DNA of 31,757 nt from Trachelipus rathkii (Eukaryota; Arthropoda; Malacostraca; Isopoda; Trachelipodidae). Under the pieces are notes generated by a model. That model made no database searches, had not been told where the DNA came from, and worked only from the letters and a program-made list of their open reading frames with translations. Within the stretch, counting starts at the first letter, position 1. The number at the start of each line of letters is the position of its first letter. Location: positions 1 through 31,757 of the forward strand of contig JABUQX010078590.1 of assembly GCA_015478945.1 (NCBI GenBank), read 5' to 3'. Below, in pieces: positions 30,572-31,757 of this stretch. The translations under genes were made by a program, and so were the position numbers.

Positions 30572-30745
30572 CAGAGCTGGGCGTTGCGCACCTGGATTGC
30601 GCCCTATGCGACTATGGAGCACGATACGTAATTCGTAGGCGCAAAGACGCTTATGCCACAATTTTAAAGAGGTGGCGACTATAGTGCAGTAGGCGCGCTG
30701 CCAGTTCTTCTTGCCCTAAGTTAGCCGCGCCTAATAAGCATGAAC
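30572..30745. mobile_element. GC-rich islet starting with a hAT-like terminus
   Basis: CAGAGCTGGGC at 30572-30582 has the form of a hAT left end. It is followed by GCGC-containing short repeats (GTTGCGCACC, ATTGCGCCC, AGGCGCAAAG, AGGCGCGCTG) up to about 30740, in otherwise AT-rich DNA. No right-end partner was found. It could also be an unrelated GC-rich fragment. Confidence 0.35.
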
Positions 30746-31149
30746 TATATAGCGAAGGGTGATGTTTTCTTTGTTTACGCTTTTAAAAAGTGTAGAACTT
30801 AATAAGCACGTGGCGCTAAGCTATCGTATCACATTCTTAAAAAAATCTCCATGTGTTATAATACTTTATTTAGTATAATATATGGTATATATATATATAT
30901 AATGTATGGCTTCTATTATTATAAGTTATATGACTAGTCTATAGTATGATGTTGTTAGTGAGTATTCTTTCATGTTGTATTATATTGATGTGATTATATA
31001 GTTAGGTATATTAGTATATATTGGTAGTATGATATATATTCATGTATAGTAGTTATGATTGATTATAGTAACTAGTTCAGGTGAATGTGTTGTTTAAAAC
31101 TGTAATAAATTGCACTTAATGGGCTCTTGAAAATTTGCAACTTCTGCAG
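30746..31149. other. Unassigned AT-rich DNA
   Basis: No gene seen. The last bases, TTTGCAACTTCTGCAG, form a reasonable 3' splice site for the exon candidate that follows. Confidence 0.45.
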
Positions 31150-31245
31150 CGCTCGTGCTGGGACCTCCTGGGGGAAAACATGGACCACAAGGACATGCAG
31201 GAGGAAGAGGACGTGTAGATATTAGTTTTACGGCCAGGAGTTGCG
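31150..31245 (+). CDS. Possible internal exon encoding a Gly-X-Y (collagen-like) segment
   Basis: A 96-bp stretch (32 codons) lies between an acceptor-like CTTCTGCAG (31141-31149) and a strong donor, GCG|GTGAGT (GT at 31246). Only one frame is open throughout; it reads LVLGPPGGKHGPQGHAGGRG and then RVDISFTARSC. From the second Gly-Gly the triplets GKH GPQ GHA GGR GRV are consecutive Gly-X-Y units, with GPPG before them. Length is a multiple of three with matching phases at both ends, as expected for an internal exon. Against it: only about six triplets, no other exon in the window, and chance splice signals are common. Product unknown; a collagen or other Gly-rich secreted protein is the best guess. 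Confidence 0.3.
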
Positions 31246-31757
31246 GTGAGTTTGTTTGTAGATTTTTTGAGTAAAAAAATCAATATTTGAATTTATGGAT
31301 TTTTTTGGAGTGTTCGTATTTGGAAGTTATCAGTGAGTTGTTATCCACCGATAATTATTAGATTTGTAGAACAAACTTTTTTTATTTTAACGTTCGATTA
31401 GTGCTGATTATTGGTTTAAAACCCTAGGCCCTATATTCGAGTTCAAAATCTTAAAATAGGGCTTAAAGTCTATGACACAATGAAACAACAACACTAAAGA
31501 GTGTTATTTGTAATAATGATAAATATATTACATCAGAAATAAAAGAAACATGTTTGAAACATGATCTTTTGTTGACATTTTTATAAGGTAGAAATTTGAA
31601 ACAGAGTAAGCCTTGAATATGATATTATGTATTTCTAAATTTTTCTTATTTCTATTGAAGGTTCAAATCACTTAAAAAATTTCAAATAACTTCGACAAAA
31701 ATATATTATAAAAAAAGCCGAAAAAAAGCAAAAAAAGCAAAAAAGCATAAAATCATG
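31246..31757. other. Unassigned AT-rich DNA to window end
   Basis: No recognised feature. If the preceding exon is real this would be intron. Confidence 0.45.

Overview
The window looks like intergenic or heterochromatin-like DNA from an invertebrate animal nuclear genome. It is AT-rich, broken up by a dozen or more (TA)n tracts, and carries decayed transposable elements of many classes. No intact host gene, rRNA, CRISPR array or prokaryotic operon is visible. The element mix (IS630/Tc1/mariner-type, several hAT lineages, a BEL/Pao LTR element, a LINE, a Penelope-like element, tRNA-derived SINEs) fits an arthropod, possibly a crustacean. That placement is an inference from remembered protein families, not a measurement. 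Almost every coding remnant has several frameshifts and stops. Some of this may be assembly or read error, so 'dead' means dead in this sequence as given.

Layout. 720-2860: LINE remnant (minus strand) with C-terminal endonuclease and reverse transcriptase. 3190-3975: truncated mariner-like remnant (plus). 4045-4232: tRNA-derived SINE-like unit (minus). 4752-6097: full-length mariner-like element with matching inverted ends, TA target duplication and a frameshifted transposase (minus). 6210-7703: hAT element with inverted ends, 8-bp subterminal repeats and a plus-strand dimerization domain; a TA tract bounded by a perfect 13-bp inverted repeat sits inside it. 8176-9057: hAT-like ends rich in GGAGTC. 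9262-11365: long ZMYM1-like hAT transposase pseudogene (minus). 13480-14101: third hAT remnant (plus). 15027-15570 and 24579-25252: two copies of an unrecognised repeat family with a GC-rich module; the second is bounded by inverted repeats of about 56 bp. 16600-22560: about 6 kb of strongly strand-asymmetric DNA, G/A-rich and then G/T-rich, with no recognised gene. 23484-24090: TTA/TTTA low-complexity DNA. 25479-25615: another hAT-like end. 26165-26405: SINE (minus) abutting a BEL/Pao integrase remnant at 26410-27545 (plus). 28553-29060: Penelope-like reverse transcriptase fragment (minus). 30204-30238: hammerhead-like motif of the kind linked to Penelope-like elements. 30572-30745: GC-rich hAT-like end. 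31150-31245: possible collagen-like exon, the only host-gene candidate.

The parts do not form a pathway. The common theme is repeated insertion into, or next to, TA repeats: the mariner-like element, its truncated relative and the 6210-7703 hAT all end in or beside TA tracts. The items most worth following up are the GC-module/inverted-repeat family, the hAT ends with lineage-specific short repeats, the TA hairpin at 6648-6825, the hammerhead-like motif and the 6-kb asymmetric block.
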